Shown here: piece by piece, positions 24,147-33,239 of the stretch
How the letters are laid out: the number at the start of each line of letters is the position of its first letter
How positions within the stretch are numbered: position 1 is the first letter of the stretch
Assembly: GCA_000993595.1 (NCBI GenBank)
Contig: LBWJ01000010.1
Location: 27,146 to 91,145 of the forward strand
DNA: 64,000 nt
Reading direction: 5' to 3'
Source: Candidatus Peregrinibacteria bacterium GW2011_GWC2_39_14
GTDB taxonomy: Bacteria; Patescibacteriota; Gracilibacteria; UBA1369; UBA12463
The notes under the pieces: generated by a model
The model's input: only the letters and a program-made list of their open reading frames with translations
What the model was told of the DNA's origin: nothing
Databases searched by the model: none
Program-made: the position numbers and the translations under genes

Positions 24147-26909
24147 ATGAAAATCTCGTTAAATTGGCTAAGGGAATTCGTTGATATACCGGTAAATAAG
24201 AAAAAACCGACACTCAAAAATATTGTAGTCGGTTATGTCGAAAATATTGAAAAGCATCCAAACGCAGATAAATTAAACGTTGCTACGGTTGATATCGGAA
24301 ATAAAAAATTACAAATCGTTTGCGGTGGTGTAAATTTAAAAGTAAACACTTATGTTCCGGTTGCGCTACCCGGAGCCATTTTGCCGGGAAATTTTGAAAT
24401 AAAAATAAGTAAAATTCGCGGCATTGAATCTTTCGGAATGATTTGTCATTTATCAGAACTTGGACTCGCAAAAAAAGACGAAAGCCATGAAATAAGCATT
24501 ATTAAAAAATATAATCCTGGAACCCCTTTTATAGATACATTAGATCTAAAAGGCTATAGCCCGGAGGAATTGGGATATTTGTTTACAACAAAAGTTGCTG
24601 AAGTTGAAAAAATAGAAAAGGAATGGGAAAAATTAGAAAACGTTGTAACTGGAAAACTTATTTCAATTAAAAAAATTGCAAGTTCAAAGCTTCACTATGA
24701 AGGACTCGTTGATATTGGAAGTGAAAAAATTACTTTAGTATTTGGATCAGTCCATAAACTTGAAGAGGGATGGATTTTGCCGATTGCACTCCCCGGCGCA
24801 AAACTTCCGGTCGGCGAAATCAAAGAAGTTGAAATGCATGGAGTGAAATCCCATGGCATGGTCGCAGAAGACAAAGAACTTGGCATAGAAAACAGCAAAA
24901 CCGGCCTTACAATTTTTCCAAAGAATACTCCACTCGGAAAACCAATTGCTGAAATTTTAGGCTTAGATGACGTAATCTTCGAAATCGAAAATAAATCACT
25001 CACACATCGTCCGGATCTTTGGAGCCACTATGGAATCGCGCGCGAATTTGCAGTAATTCTTGGCACAAAACTTCGCAAAGCAACGCCAAAAGTAAAAATT
25101 CCATGGAAAGGTCAAAAAATGGAAGTTGAAGTGAAAAATAAAACACTCTGTCCAAGATATTGCGGAATTATTATAGAAAACGTAGACGTAAAACAATCTC
25201 CAGAATGGCTTGCTAAAAAGCTAAACGCCGTTGGACGAGGCACACACAACAACATAGTTGATGTCACAAATTACGTCACAGAAGAGCTCGGACAACCTCT
25301 TCACGCATTCGACATAAACAACATTTCTGAAAAAATAATCGTACGAACAGCCGAAGATAAAGAAAAAATCACAACTCTCGACAAAGAAAAAAGAATTTTA
25401 TCTAAAGAAATGTTAGTTATCGCAGATAAAGAAAAGCCTCTCGCAATCGCAGGAGTTATGGGTGGAGAAAATTCCGGAATTACAGAAAAAACCAAAACGA
25501 TATTCATAGAATCGGCAACTTTCAATGCCACGTCTGTCAGAAAAACGGGCACAAAACTCAACCTTCGCACAGAAGCCGTTCAAAGATTTGAAAAAAGCCT
25601 GGATCCGCTACTGGCAGAGCAAGGATTGCTTCGCGCTTGCGAATTAATTCTCCAAATTTGCCCAAAAGCCCGCCTAATCGGCCCAATCACAGACATCAAA
25701 AACTTCAATGATAAACCAGTGGAAGTCGAAATGAGCGTTTCAAAAACCTGTTCAAAAATCGGCGCGGAGATTTCTGCAAAAGAAATGATAAAGATTCTTG
25801 AACAACTTGAATTTAAAACAAAGATGAAGGGCAAAGATATAATAAAAGTCACAGTCCCATCATTCCGAGCAACAAAAGACGTTTCAATCGCAGAAGATCT
25901 TGTTGAAGAAGTGGCACGCATTTATGGATATGGCAAAATCGAACCAATTCTTCCAAATATTCCATCAAAACTCCCAATCGAAAATACAGAAAGAAGGCTT
26001 GAATATCGCGCACGCGACATCCTGTCTTTTGGCTTAGGATTCACGGAAGTTCAAACTTATTCATTTTATGGAAAACGCGAAATCGCAAACGCAAAACTAC
26101 CACAAGAACTACATGTCGAACTCGAAAATCACCTTTCCGAAGATCAAACACATATCCGAACAAGCTTAATTCCAAATATGCTAAAAGCTGTTGAGCAAAA
26201 CATAAAATCATTCAACGAATTTAAAATTTACGAAATCGGACACACGTTTATCGAACATAAAAGCTTTTTTCCAATTGAAGAAAATTACATCTGCGGAATA
26301 GTTGTTGAAAATAAAAAAACCGCAAAAAATAAAGAACTTTTTTATGACGCGAAAGGCGCACTTGAGGCTTTCTTAAGCGCTTTCGGCTCAACTAAATTAA
26401 TAGCTGAAAAAAATACATCACATCACTCATATACAAACCCTGCAAAATGTATTTCGTATAAAACCACTGATGAAAATGCAATTGAAATCGCAAGCGTTTA
26501 CGAACTTAGCCCGGTTGTCCTGAAAAATTTTGGCTTGGAAGAAGTAAAAATTGCATGTTTCGAAGTCAACTTCACAAGGCTTACGCAGCTCAATACTCAG
26601 AAAAAAACCTATACTCCTCTTCCAAAATTTCCTGAAATAAAAATCGATATTTCTATAATTTTTCCTAAATCAAAAACCGTAGAAGAAATTGAAGAAATAA
26701 TAAAATCTTCAGGTGCAAAATATATAACAAACGTTGAGCTTTTTGATGTATTTATAGATAAAAGCATTGGTGAAAATATGCGAGCACTGGCATTCAAAAT
26801 AACACTTAGATCAGACGAAAAAACGCTTACACTCGAAGAAATGGCAGAAGACCAAAAGAAAATTTTCGAAGCTATGAAATCAAACGGCGGAGTAATTCGC
26901 GGAACATAA
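24147..26909 (+). CDS. pheT: Phenylalanyl-tRNA synthetase beta subunit with duplicated tRNA-binding domain
   Basis: Beta chain of PheRS: tRNA recognition and editing of Tyr-tRNA-Phe. At 920 residues it is about 120 longer than usual. The surplus is a second EMAP/tRNA-binding OB domain. Copy 1 (about 25-125, with EKHPNADKLNVATVDIG and VALPGAILPGNFEIKISKIRG) interrupts domain B1 after LNWLREFVDIPV. B1 then resumes (SPEELGYLFTTKVAEVEKIEKEW), and copy 2 (about 165-270, IALPGAKLPVGEIKEVEMHGVKSHGM) occupies the normal place but has lost the HPNADKL motif. Then come B3/B4 editing (LTHRPDLWSHYGIAREFA), B5, a catalytic-like fold and the FDX-ACB anticodon domain at the C-terminus. It directly follows pheS. 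Confidence 0.95.
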   Translation: MKISLNWLREFVDIPVNKKKPTLKNIVVGYVENIEKHPNADKLNVATVDIGNKKLQIVCGGVNLKVNTYVPVALPGAILPGNFEIKISKIRGIESFGMICHLSELGLAKKDESHEISIIKKYNPGTPFIDTLDLKGYSPEELGYLFTTKVAEVEKIEKEWEKLENVVTGKLISIKKIASSKLHYEGLVDIGSEKITLVFGSVHKLEEGWILPIALPGAKLPVGEIKEVEMHGVKSHGMVAEDKELGIENSKTGLTIFPKNTPLGKPIAEILGLDDVIFEIENKSLTHRPDLWSHYGIAREFAVILGTKLRKATPKVKIPWKGQKMEVEVKNKTLCPRYCGIIIENVDVKQSPEWLAKKLNAVGRGTHNNIVDVTNYVTEELGQPLHAFDINNISEKIIVRTAEDKEKITTLDKEKRILSKEMLVIADKEKPLAIAGVMGGENSGITEKTKTIFIESATFNATSVRKTGTKLNLRTEAVQRFEKSLDPLLAEQGLLRACELILQICPKARLIGPITDIKNFNDKPVEVEMSVSKTCSKIGAEISAKEMIKILEQLEFKTKMKGKDIIKVTVPSFRATKDVSIAEDLVEEVARIYGYGKIEPILPNIPSKLPIENTERRLEYRARDILSFGLGFTEVQTYSFYGKREIANAKLPQELHVELENHLSEDQTHIRTSLIPNMLKAVEQNIKSFNEFKIYEIGHTFIEHKSFFPIEENYICGIVVENKKTAKNKELFYDAKGALEAFLSAFGSTKLIAEKNTSHHSYTNPAKCISYKTTDENAIEIASVYELSPVVLKNFGLEEVKIACFEVNFTRLTQLNTQKKTYTPLPKFPEIKIDISIIFPKSKTVEEIEEIIKSSGAKYITNVELFDVFIDKSIGENMRALAFKITLRSDEKTLTLEEMAEDQKKIFEAMKSNGGVIRGT

Positions 26910-26920
26910 AACTTTTAACT

Positions 26921-29719
26921 TTGAAAAAACTACACACAGAAAAAATCCATCTGAAAATAATTCACGCGCTCATTTTTGCAATCAAAGCATTCGTATCTTT
27001 GTTTATTGCGGGAATCATTTTATTCTTCCTATTGATAGCTATTTTCTCGATCGGCTTGCCAAATGTAAAAGATGTACAAAGTCTATCGCCAACTCTTTCA
27101 ACTGAAATTTTTGATAGAAACGGAGTCTCTTTATACTCAATTTTCGGCGAAGAAAACCGCAAATACACAGATTACGAAAAAATTTCACCGTATGTTGTAA
27201 ACGCAACAATAAGCATCGAGGATGAAAGCTTCTGGAATCACAAAGGCTTTGACATGGGTGGAATCGCACAAGCGATATTGCACGAATTCACGGGCTTAGG
27301 AGCCCAACGCGGCGGCTCAACTCTCACACAACAATATGTAAAAAACTTTTTCTTATCGCGTGAAAGAAGTTATACAAGAAAATTAAAAGAATTAATTTTA
27401 GCCGTTCGCCTTGAGCAATATTATCCAAAACAAAAAATTCTTGAACTATATTTAAATCAAATTCCATACGGCAATAACGCATATGGAATCGGAAAAGCTG
27501 CGGAAATTTATTTTAACAAAACGCCGGACCAACTGACGCTTGGCGAAAGCGCGCTTTTGGCTTCCCTACCACAGCTTCCAAGTTATTATAATCCTTATGG
27601 CGAACATAAACTTTCAACTTTAACAAAAATTTTCACACCCGAAGAAATTGAAAATAGAAACATAAAAACTGAAGCGGATTTAAAAGATAATGAATTCAAC
27701 AGAGGCCTAATCGGAAAAACGTACGACCTCGATGCAACTCATAAATTATATGTTCAAGGCCGTGCAGACATCATTTTAAGACGCATGGTTGAACTTGGAT
27801 ATATCACTCCATTTGAAAAAAATGCGGCATGGCAAGAAACGCAAAAAATCGCTTTCAATCCAATGAAAAATATCATAAAAGCACCTCATTTTGTTTTTTA
27901 CGTTAAAGAGCTTTTGGAACAAAAGTATGGAAAAGAAATAATGGAACAAAGCGGTTTAAAAGTTTATACGACTCTTGATTGGACGATCCAAGAAGCCGCA
28001 GAAAAAGCCATAGATGCACGCGCAAAAGACAACGAAAAACTCAAAGTTTCAAATAGTGCGTTAATCGCAACCGATCCAAAAAAAGGCCAAATTCTCGCAA
28101 TGGTTGGCTCACGCGATTATTTTAATGATGACATAGACGGCAAGGTTAACGTAGCAACGCACAAACGTCTTCCGGGTTCATCTTTCAAACCAATTGTATA
28201 CGCACAAGCATTTTTAAACAGATACAGCCCATCAACGGTATTATACGATGTCCCGACGAAAATCGGTCCGGACAAGCCATCGAACTTTGACGGCAAATGG
28301 ATGGGACCTGTAAGCATACGACAAGCACTCGGAAAATCCCGAAACATCCCCGCGATTAAAGCTTATTTCTTAGCCGGCGAACAAAAACAAATTATTGATT
28401 TAGCGACACAACTCGGCATCACGACTCTCGACCAAAATCACGATTATGGCTACCCTCTCGCAATCGGAGCAGGTGAAGTAACGATGATGGAGATGGCAAC
28501 CGCATATGGAACTTTTGCAACAGGCGGCTATCGCCAAGATCTTTATCCAATTTTAAAAATTGAAAATGCAAAAGGCGACATAATTGAAGAATGGAAAGAT
28601 AAAGAACCAAAAGAAGCATTAGATACGCAAGTTGCATATTTAATAAATAGCATTTTATCAGACAGATCAGTTAATGTAGGAACAAATCTCAATATCGACG
28701 GACATGTAAACGCCGCAAAAACAGGAACTTCAACGAATAAAACAAAATCAAAAGGTACGGCATATCCTGTCGATCTTTGGACCATCGGATATACACCAAG
28801 TTACGTTGTCGCGGTTTGGTCTGGAAACAGCGATGGATCTGCAACCTCGTATTCAGCGGATGGCTATACGGTTTCAGCACCAATTTGGAAAGAAGTAATG
28901 AGCTTTATTTTAAAAGATAAAACCGATGAACAATTCTTGCCACCGTCCGGAATAAAACACGTCGCAATCAGCACACTTTCCGGACTTTTACCTTCAAATC
29001 AAACTCCTTCAAACAAAATAAAGAACGAAATTTTCGCAAGTTTTGCAGTCCCAACAGAAATTGATAATTCCATTTATGAGCTTGAAGTAGACACGAAAAC
29101 AAATAAAATTGCGACTGAATTTTGCCCTAAAGAAATTGTGGAAAAACGATTATTTCAGAGCCACAAAGACCCGATCTCAAATCCGGCATGGGAGCAAGGA
29201 ATCCAAGATTGGATCGCAATAATGCAAAAAAATCCGGCGGATCCAAGTCTAAATCTGCCACCTCCAACGGATCCAAACGCGCCGGTGCCAGAAGCCCCTA
29301 CTGATCCAGCCGCACCACAAGCTCCAACAGTTCTCAGCACACCCCCAACGGAAACATGCGACGTTCACACGATAACATCCGAAAATCGCAAACCAACAGT
29401 ATCAATTCTCTATCCTACCGCATACAGCGAAGTAAGCGGCAATATAGACATAGAAATATCTTACACAGCACCACTTGGCGTTGATGTAATCGAATATTAT
29501 TTTGATGGAATGTTACGCCGTGCAGACACAATGGGCGCAAATCGCATTTCACTCAAAGTTCCGAAATATTCAAATCCGGGAGAAAAATATTTGATTTCAG
29601 TGAAAGTTCACGATAAATTAGGATACACAGCAGAATCAGCCGTTGAAATAAGGCTAAAAGGAGAGGCTCCAAACGTAATTTTCCCGCAACCCGAGCCAAT
29701 TCCTTTATTCAATCCATAA
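26921..29719 (+). CDS. Class A penicillin-binding protein (PBP1A-like)
   Basis: Bifunctional cell-wall polymerase. A short cytoplasmic tail and one membrane helix (about 18-45) precede the GT51 glycosyltransferase domain (EDESFWNHKGFD with catalytic Glu, GGSTLTQQYVKNFFL, RKLKELILAVRLEQYYPKQKILELYLNQIPYG). The transpeptidase domain has PGSSFKP (nucleophile), SRN and AAKTGTSTNKT. After it come a Pro-rich linker (about 770-815) and a C-terminal Ig/Big-like domain (PTVSILYPTAYSEVSGNIDIEISY). No good ATG is available near the N-terminus; TTG at 26921, 11 bases after pheT, is the likely start. At 932 residues it is long for the class because of the tail. Confidence 0.95.
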   Translation: MKKLHTEKIHLKIIHALIFAIKAFVSLFIAGIILFFLLIAIFSIGLPNVKDVQSLSPTLSTEIFDRNGVSLYSIFGEENRKYTDYEKISPYVVNATISIEDESFWNHKGFDMGGIAQAILHEFTGLGAQRGGSTLTQQYVKNFFLSRERSYTRKLKELILAVRLEQYYPKQKILELYLNQIPYGNNAYGIGKAAEIYFNKTPDQLTLGESALLASLPQLPSYYNPYGEHKLSTLTKIFTPEEIENRNIKTEADLKDNEFNRGLIGKTYDLDATHKLYVQGRADIILRRMVELGYITPFEKNAAWQETQKIAFNPMKNIIKAPHFVFYVKELLEQKYGKEIMEQSGLKVYTTLDWTIQEAAEKAIDARAKDNEKLKVSNSALIATDPKKGQILAMVGSRDYFNDDIDGKVNVATHKRLPGSSFKPIVYAQAFLNRYSPSTVLYDVPTKIGPDKPSNFDGKWMGPVSIRQALGKSRNIPAIKAYFLAGEQKQIIDLATQLGITTLDQNHDYGYPLAIGAGEVTMMEMATAYGTFATGGYRQDLYPILKIENAKGDIIEEWKDKEPKEALDTQVAYLINSILSDRSVNVGTNLNIDGHVNAAKTGTSTNKTKSKGTAYPVDLWTIGYTPSYVVAVWSGNSDGSATSYSADGYTVSAPIWKEVMSFILKDKTDEQFLPPSGIKHVAISTLSGLLPSNQTPSNKIKNEIFASFAVPTEIDNSIYELEVDTKTNKIATEFCPKEIVEKRLFQSHKDPISNPAWEQGIQDWIAIMQKNPADPSLNLPPPTDPNAPVPEAPTDPAAPQAPTVLSTPPTETCDVHTITSENRKPTVSILYPTAYSEVSGNIDIEISYTAPLGVDVIEYYFDGMLRRADTMGANRISLKVPKYSNPGEKYLISVKVHDKLGYTAESAVEIRLKGEAPNVIFPQPEPIPLFNP

Positions 29720-29723
29720 AATT

Positions 29724-29799
29724 CGGGATGTAGCGCAGTTGGTAGCGCGCAGCGTTCGGGACGCTGAGGCCCCCGGTTCGAATCCGAGCATCCCGACCA
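29724..29799 (+). tRNA. tRNA-Pro(CGG)
   Basis: 76 bases, encoded CCA. Acceptor CGGGATG/CATCCCG, D arm GCGC/GCGC, anticodon stem CAGCG/CGCTG with loop TTCGGGA (anticodon CGG), T arm CCCGG TTCGAAT CCGAG (one mismatch), discriminator A. It begins four bases after the PBP1A stop codon. Confidence 0.95.
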
Positions 29800-30018
29800 A
29801 ATAGCGCAGAGGTAGCCGCTCCAGAGCGGAGATTTTGCCGAATTCTTGAGGCAAATCGGAGCGCAGGACTCTGAAGCGAAAATAAGTCGAGCAAAGCGAA
29901 GATTATTTTTGCTGAAGAGAGGCTAACAAAAATTTATCCACCATCATTGACTTCTCAAATTCCGCGTAATAAAATCAAAACGTTATCACGATGAGAGGCT
30001 AAGTTTAAGGGAACGTCC
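29800..30018 (+). repeat. tRNA-Pro 3' flank repeat
   Basis: Starts TAGCGCAGAGGTAGCC, echoing the D arm of the tRNA just upstream, then a perfect CCGCTC-CA-GAGCGG hairpin, so it may be a decayed tRNA copy. The TTGCCGAATTCTTGAGGCAA hairpin (29834-29853) and GTCGAGCAAAGCGAAGATTA match the flank of tRNA-Ser(GGA). GAGAGGCTAA occurs twice (near 29917 and 29993). No gene is seen. Confidence 0.65.
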
Positions 30019-30516
30019 TTAATCCACATGCCTCTCGCTTTTATATTCAAGAAAACTTTTTTGATCAGCAATATAAAAACAATATTTTAAAAATTTTCTA
30101 AATAAAGAAGAATACTGATTCCTGTTTGGAACTCCAATCGCCAATAATTTGCCTCTTTGCTTTAAACATTCAATCAAACAATGGAAATCACCATCCCCGC
30201 TCACGATTACAGCTTTATCAAAATTTGCATATTCCAACATACAATGCAAAATTAATTCCCCGTCACAATTACCCTTAATAATGCCATTTTTATATTTTAA
30301 AATCGGTTTAAAAACCAAAATATACCCAACGCGCCTCAAATAAGCATAAAATTTCTTATTTTCAGGTAAATACCCCATAAATATAAACGCCTTTTGGACG
30401 TGATATTTATGCCACAAATAGACTCTGAACTTTTCAAAATCCAGCTTCCACCCGGCGCTTTTAATTGCAAGTTTTAAATTCTGACTATCTATAAACGCAT
30501 AAATTTTCACGCACAC
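30019..30516 (-). CDS. NYN-domain (LabA/DUF88, PIN-like) protein
   Basis: A 165-residue predicted ribonuclease-like protein of the NYN branch of PIN folds. Acidic metal-site residues are in the family positions: FIDSQNL near residue 8, NCDGELILHCMLEY (Asp near 85) and VIVSGDGDFHCLIECLKQRG (Asp pair near 105). Strand YILVFKPILKYKNG and the helix after it fit as well. Proteins of this family act on RNA or in regulation; the target is unknown. It is the only gene between the tRNA-Pro flank and the orphan at 30584. The GTG/ATG ambiguity at the start does not change the domain. Confidence 0.88.
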   Translation of the reverse strand: MCVKIYAFIDSQNLKLAIKSAGWKLDFEKFRVYLWHKYHVQKAFIFMGYLPENKKFYAYLRRVGYILVFKPILKYKNGIIKGNCDGELILHCMLEYANFDKAVIVSGDGDFHCLIECLKQRGKLLAIGVPNRNQYSSLFRKFLKYCFYIADQKSFLEYKSERHVD

Positions 30517-30583
30517 ATAAAATCACATCGACATGAAAATCATCTAAATTTTTAATGAAAAATTCCTAAATTAAATCAAAACA

Positions 30584-31453
30584 TCATGCCGGTGGAGCAA
30601 CGGTCGCCAATGCCGCCCCTGAAATACCATGACTAGTGTTGCAATTAACTAAAGTATCAAGGTTGCTAACTGTAAATCCTCTCAACATAGACCTACCCCT
30701 TTCATCACCATGATTTGCGTCAATAAGTACCTGCAAAGCCCTAAAAACATCACTTGGACTCAAAAGGCGGGTTAAATACGCATCATGCACAGTTCTATCT
30801 TTAATGCGTTGACCGCGGTCAGCCTTACCGCCAAGTAAGTTCATAATAGAGACCATTTGTTCCACACCCCTATGCATGTCAGGGAACATCGGGAATGCAA
30901 TTTCAACATTAGGCACAATATCTCCTTCCAAAACACGAACAACGGAATCTCTTGAAACATCACGACGCCTATTAAGGTCTAAAGTTAAATCTTGCTGCCA
31001 AACATCAGCTTCAACTCCAAGATTTTGGTATTCTTTTAATTTATTAGGATCAGAACTTGATAAAACCATTTCAACGGCAGGATCCTCAACGCCGGCAATA
31101 AGGTCTTTAAATCCGGAACTAAAAATCTCTCTTACAATATGCAAGTCTGTACCGGTTCCAACTTTTGCAGTTACTCTTTGTAATTTCCCCCTAATACCAC
31201 CCAAACCAGCTATCAAATCAGGTATACTAATTCTTGGCTCACAATCATCTAACCATTGAAACGGAGTAACTAAATTTTGCTTTCCGGGAAAATTGCTTAT
31301 TGGTTTACTGCCTCTACCTATGCCGATTCCGATACCCTTTAAAGCATTTGGCGTGCTTGTACGCAATGCAAAGTCGTAGAGAGCCCTTGGTCCATAAGCC
31401 GCTCTGTCATGCGTTATAACAAAATCTCTTCTATCTATACCTTGTTTCCCCAT
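30584..31453 (-). CDS. Hypothetical protein, orphan
   Basis: A 289-residue soluble protein I do not recognise. Segments visible: DFVITHDRAAYGPRALYDFALR near the start, a Gly-rich turn GIGIGIGRGSKPISN, FQWLDDCEPRISIPDLIAGLGGIRGKLQR, LTLDLNRRRDVSRDSVVRVLEGDIVP and a C-terminal Ala/Pro tail. No signal peptide; three cysteines. Arg/Asp/Val/Gly-rich composition groups it with the minus-strand orphans at 6267, 11256 and 13012 rather than with + strand genes. A TATAAT-like -10 is present upstream (minus strand, near 31486). Confidence 0.6.
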   Translation of the reverse strand: MGKQGIDRRDFVITHDRAAYGPRALYDFALRTSTPNALKGIGIGIGRGSKPISNFPGKQNLVTPFQWLDDCEPRISIPDLIAGLGGIRGKLQRVTAKVGTGTDLHIVREIFSSGFKDLIAGVEDPAVEMVLSSSDPNKLKEYQNLGVEADVWQQDLTLDLNRRRDVSRDSVVRVLEGDIVPNVEIAFPMFPDMHRGVEQMVSIMNLLGGKADRGQRIKDRTVHDAYLTRLLSPSDVFRALQVLIDANHGDERGRSMLRGFTVSNLDTLVNCNTSHGISGAALATVAPPA

Positions 31454-31507
31454 AGAATATTTTTTTACAATATAGGAGATGAATTATATTAAACTCCACT
31501 CAACCTG

Positions 31508-32050
31508 TCAAATTTTTCGCACTTTCTCAAACCCTAAATAAAAAATTCCGGCTATCAAGGCTGTTCCAAGTTGAAGCACTCCCATCGCTTGCAAAAATAT
31601 TGCAGGAAATTTAAAAAAATTAACAAAGACTAAAGCAATTGAAAACAAAAATGCGGTTTTAAGTAACGCACTCATCCCAAACGACCAATAATTCATCCAT
31701 TTCTTAATCAAAAAATACCTTATCCCCATCACAAAAATCGCATTGGCAAGCCAGATAAAAGGCGCAAAAATCAAAACATAATAAGTCAGTGGCCCAAACA
31801 AAATTCCACGGAGCAAAACGGCCAACGAAGGTAAGATAACAATCGGAATCAGCCTCCCACCTTTAAAATTCATAGCCACATAAATCAAAACAAAATTGAC
31901 TATCACTCCAACAACAATTTGCGGATGCGCAAATAGCAAAGGCACAGCAACCATAATCACGTTCGCGATAAAATACTTTAAATCCGCGGCAGAAAACGCG
32001 CTACTCCCAACAAAATCATGCGCATAAACAGCTTTTAGTGTTTTAATCAT
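31508..32050 (-). CDS. Integral membrane protein, about five helices
   Basis: A 180-residue hydrophobic protein with helices at roughly 27-42, 45-60, 68-88, 92-112, 125-145 and 152-172. Loops are short. The N-terminus (MIKTLKAVYAHDFVGSSAFS) is cytoplasmic or amphipathic, and the C-terminus ends EKVRKI. The size and layout resemble small substrate-binding (S) components of ECF transporters, but no ligand motif is recognisable, so no substrate is assigned. Divergent from the hydrogenase-like frame, with the two separated by at most some 30 bases. Confidence 0.65.
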   Translation of the reverse strand: MIKTLKAVYAHDFVGSSAFSAADLKYFIANVIMVAVPLLFAHPQIVVGVIVNFVLIYVAMNFKGGRLIPIVILPSLAVLLRGILFGPLTYYVLIFAPFIWLANAIFVMGIRYFLIKKWMNYWSFGMSALLKTAFLFSIALVFVNFFKFPAIFLQAMGVLQLGTALIAGIFYLGFEKVRKI

Positions 32051-32059
32051 AAAAAATTG

Positions 32060-32065
32060 TATAAT
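32060..32065 (+). promoter_or_regulatory. -10 box upstream of the hydrogenase-like frame
   Basis: Perfect TATAAT. Initiation would be near 32072, immediately at the upstream stop codon, so the transcript would begin almost exactly where the conserved coding frame opens. Confidence 0.5.
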
Positions 32066-32072
32066 GTATTAA

Positions 32073-33239
32073 GACAAACCAATTTTATCAATCGAAGAAG
32101 TATTAAGTCTGTTAAAAAATAAGGGTGACAAAGTTTTAACCGTCCAAATCGCACCTGCGGTTCGCGTTTCAATCGGCGAATATCTTGGCTATGAACCAGG
32201 CACAAACGTAATTAAAAATTTGATCGGCGCACTTCGCCAAATGGGTTTTGATTATGTTTTTGATACAAATCTTGGCGCGGATATAACGATTATGGAAGAA
32301 GCAAATGAACTCGTTTATCGCCTTACAAAAAACAAAAACCTACCAATGTTTACAACGTGTTGCCCAACCTGGTATACATACATCGAACGTCTTTATCCGG
32401 AATTAATTCCGCATCTTTCAACTGTAAAATCACCACAAGCAATTCTTGCAAGTATTGTAAAAACTTATTTCGCAGAAAAAAATAAAATTCCTTTAGAAAG
32501 GCTTGTGCACGTCGTTATCGCCCCGTGTGAAATGAAAAAAGAAGAAGCAAAAAAACCTGATTTATGGGTTCATAAAGATATTCCAAATCTCGATTATGTT
32601 CTAACGACAAAAGAAACCGTCGAACTTATTAATACGTTAAAAATAGACTTCAAAGCCGCGGGAGAAAATGCGCAAAACCCACAATCGCTCGAATTTGATT
32701 CCCCTCTTGGCCTTGCATCCGGCGCAGGCGCAATCTTTGGCACAACCGGCGGAGTCATGGAAGCCGCACTCCGAACCGCATATTTCTTTTTAACCGGAAA
32801 AAATCTACAAAAATTCGAAATTCAAGGAATCAGAAATACCGAATTCAAGCGCGAAGGCAAGCTAACAATCGGTGGTCACAAACTTAATATTTTAACGGTA
32901 AATTCCTTAAAAGAAATCACGCCAATCTTAAACGAACTCAAGCAAACCGGCAAAAGCAAATATCACTTTATTGAAGTTATGAACTGCCCAAAAGGTTGCA
33001 TCGGTGGCACAGGTCAATGGACAAATGATCAAGAAATTCTCGCAAAACGCAGAAACGCACTATTTGCATACGACAAAGAACACAAATACCGCACTTCTCA
33101 TGATAATGAATTTGTAAAACAACTTTATAAAGAATATTTTGGAAAGCTTGGTAGTAAAAAAGCCCACGAAATTCTCCACGCAAAGTATATTGATCGTAGC
33201 GAAGAAGAATCGGAAAATTTTACTTGCCAGTGGCCGTAG
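32073..33239 (+). CDS. [FeFe]-hydrogenase catalytic (H-cluster) domain, start codon unclear
   Basis: Homologous to the catalytic domain of iron-only hydrogenases (H2 evolution or oxidation, or H2 sensing). All three H-cluster motifs are intact: TTCCPTW (L1), APCEMKKEEA (L2, PCxxKxxE) and EVMNCPKGCIGGTGQ (L3). The conserved frame extends left of the first in-frame TTG (32220): IAPAVRVSIGEYLGYEPGTNV is classic hydrogenase sequence, and the frame stays open to a TAA at 32070-32072. No ATG, GTG or TTG lies between that stop and 32220, and ATG-TAT-TAA stands just before it. The N-terminal ferredoxin domains that normally feed electrons are absent. It could be a pseudogene, use a non-canonical start (for example ATT at 32082), or contain a sequence error. 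Confidence 0.8.
   Translation, partial: DKPILSIEEVLSLLKNKGDKVLTVQIAPAVRVSIGEYLGYEPGTNVIKNLIGALRQMGFDYVFDTNLGADITIMEEANELVYRLTKNKNLPMFTTCCPTWYTYIERLYPELIPHLSTVKSPQAILASIVKTYFAEKNKIPLERLVHVVIAPCEMKKEEAKKPDLWVHKDIPNLDYVLTTKETVELINTLKIDFKAAGENAQNPQSLEFDSPLGLASGAGAIFGTTGGVMEAALRTAYFFLTGKNLQKFEIQGIRNTEFKREGKLTIGGHKLNILTVNSLKEITPILNELKQTGKSKYHFIEVMNCPKGCIGGTGQWTNDQEILAKRRNALFAYDKEHKYRTSHDNEFVKQLYKEYFGKLGSKKAHEILHAKYIDRSEEESENFTCQWP

Noticed and set aside
29800..29845. A second tRNA after tRNA-Pro
   Set aside because: The start resembles a D arm and a hairpin follows, but no acceptor or T arm can be made.
29930..29945. DnaA box/origin near the TTATCCACC sequence
   Set aside because: A single imperfect nine-base match, with no cluster and no dnaA or dnaN nearby.
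32220..33239. TTG at 32220 as the hydrogenase start
   Set aside because: Highly conserved hydrogenase sequence (IAPAVRVSIGEYLGYEPGT) lies upstream in the same frame, so a start here would remove part of the fold.
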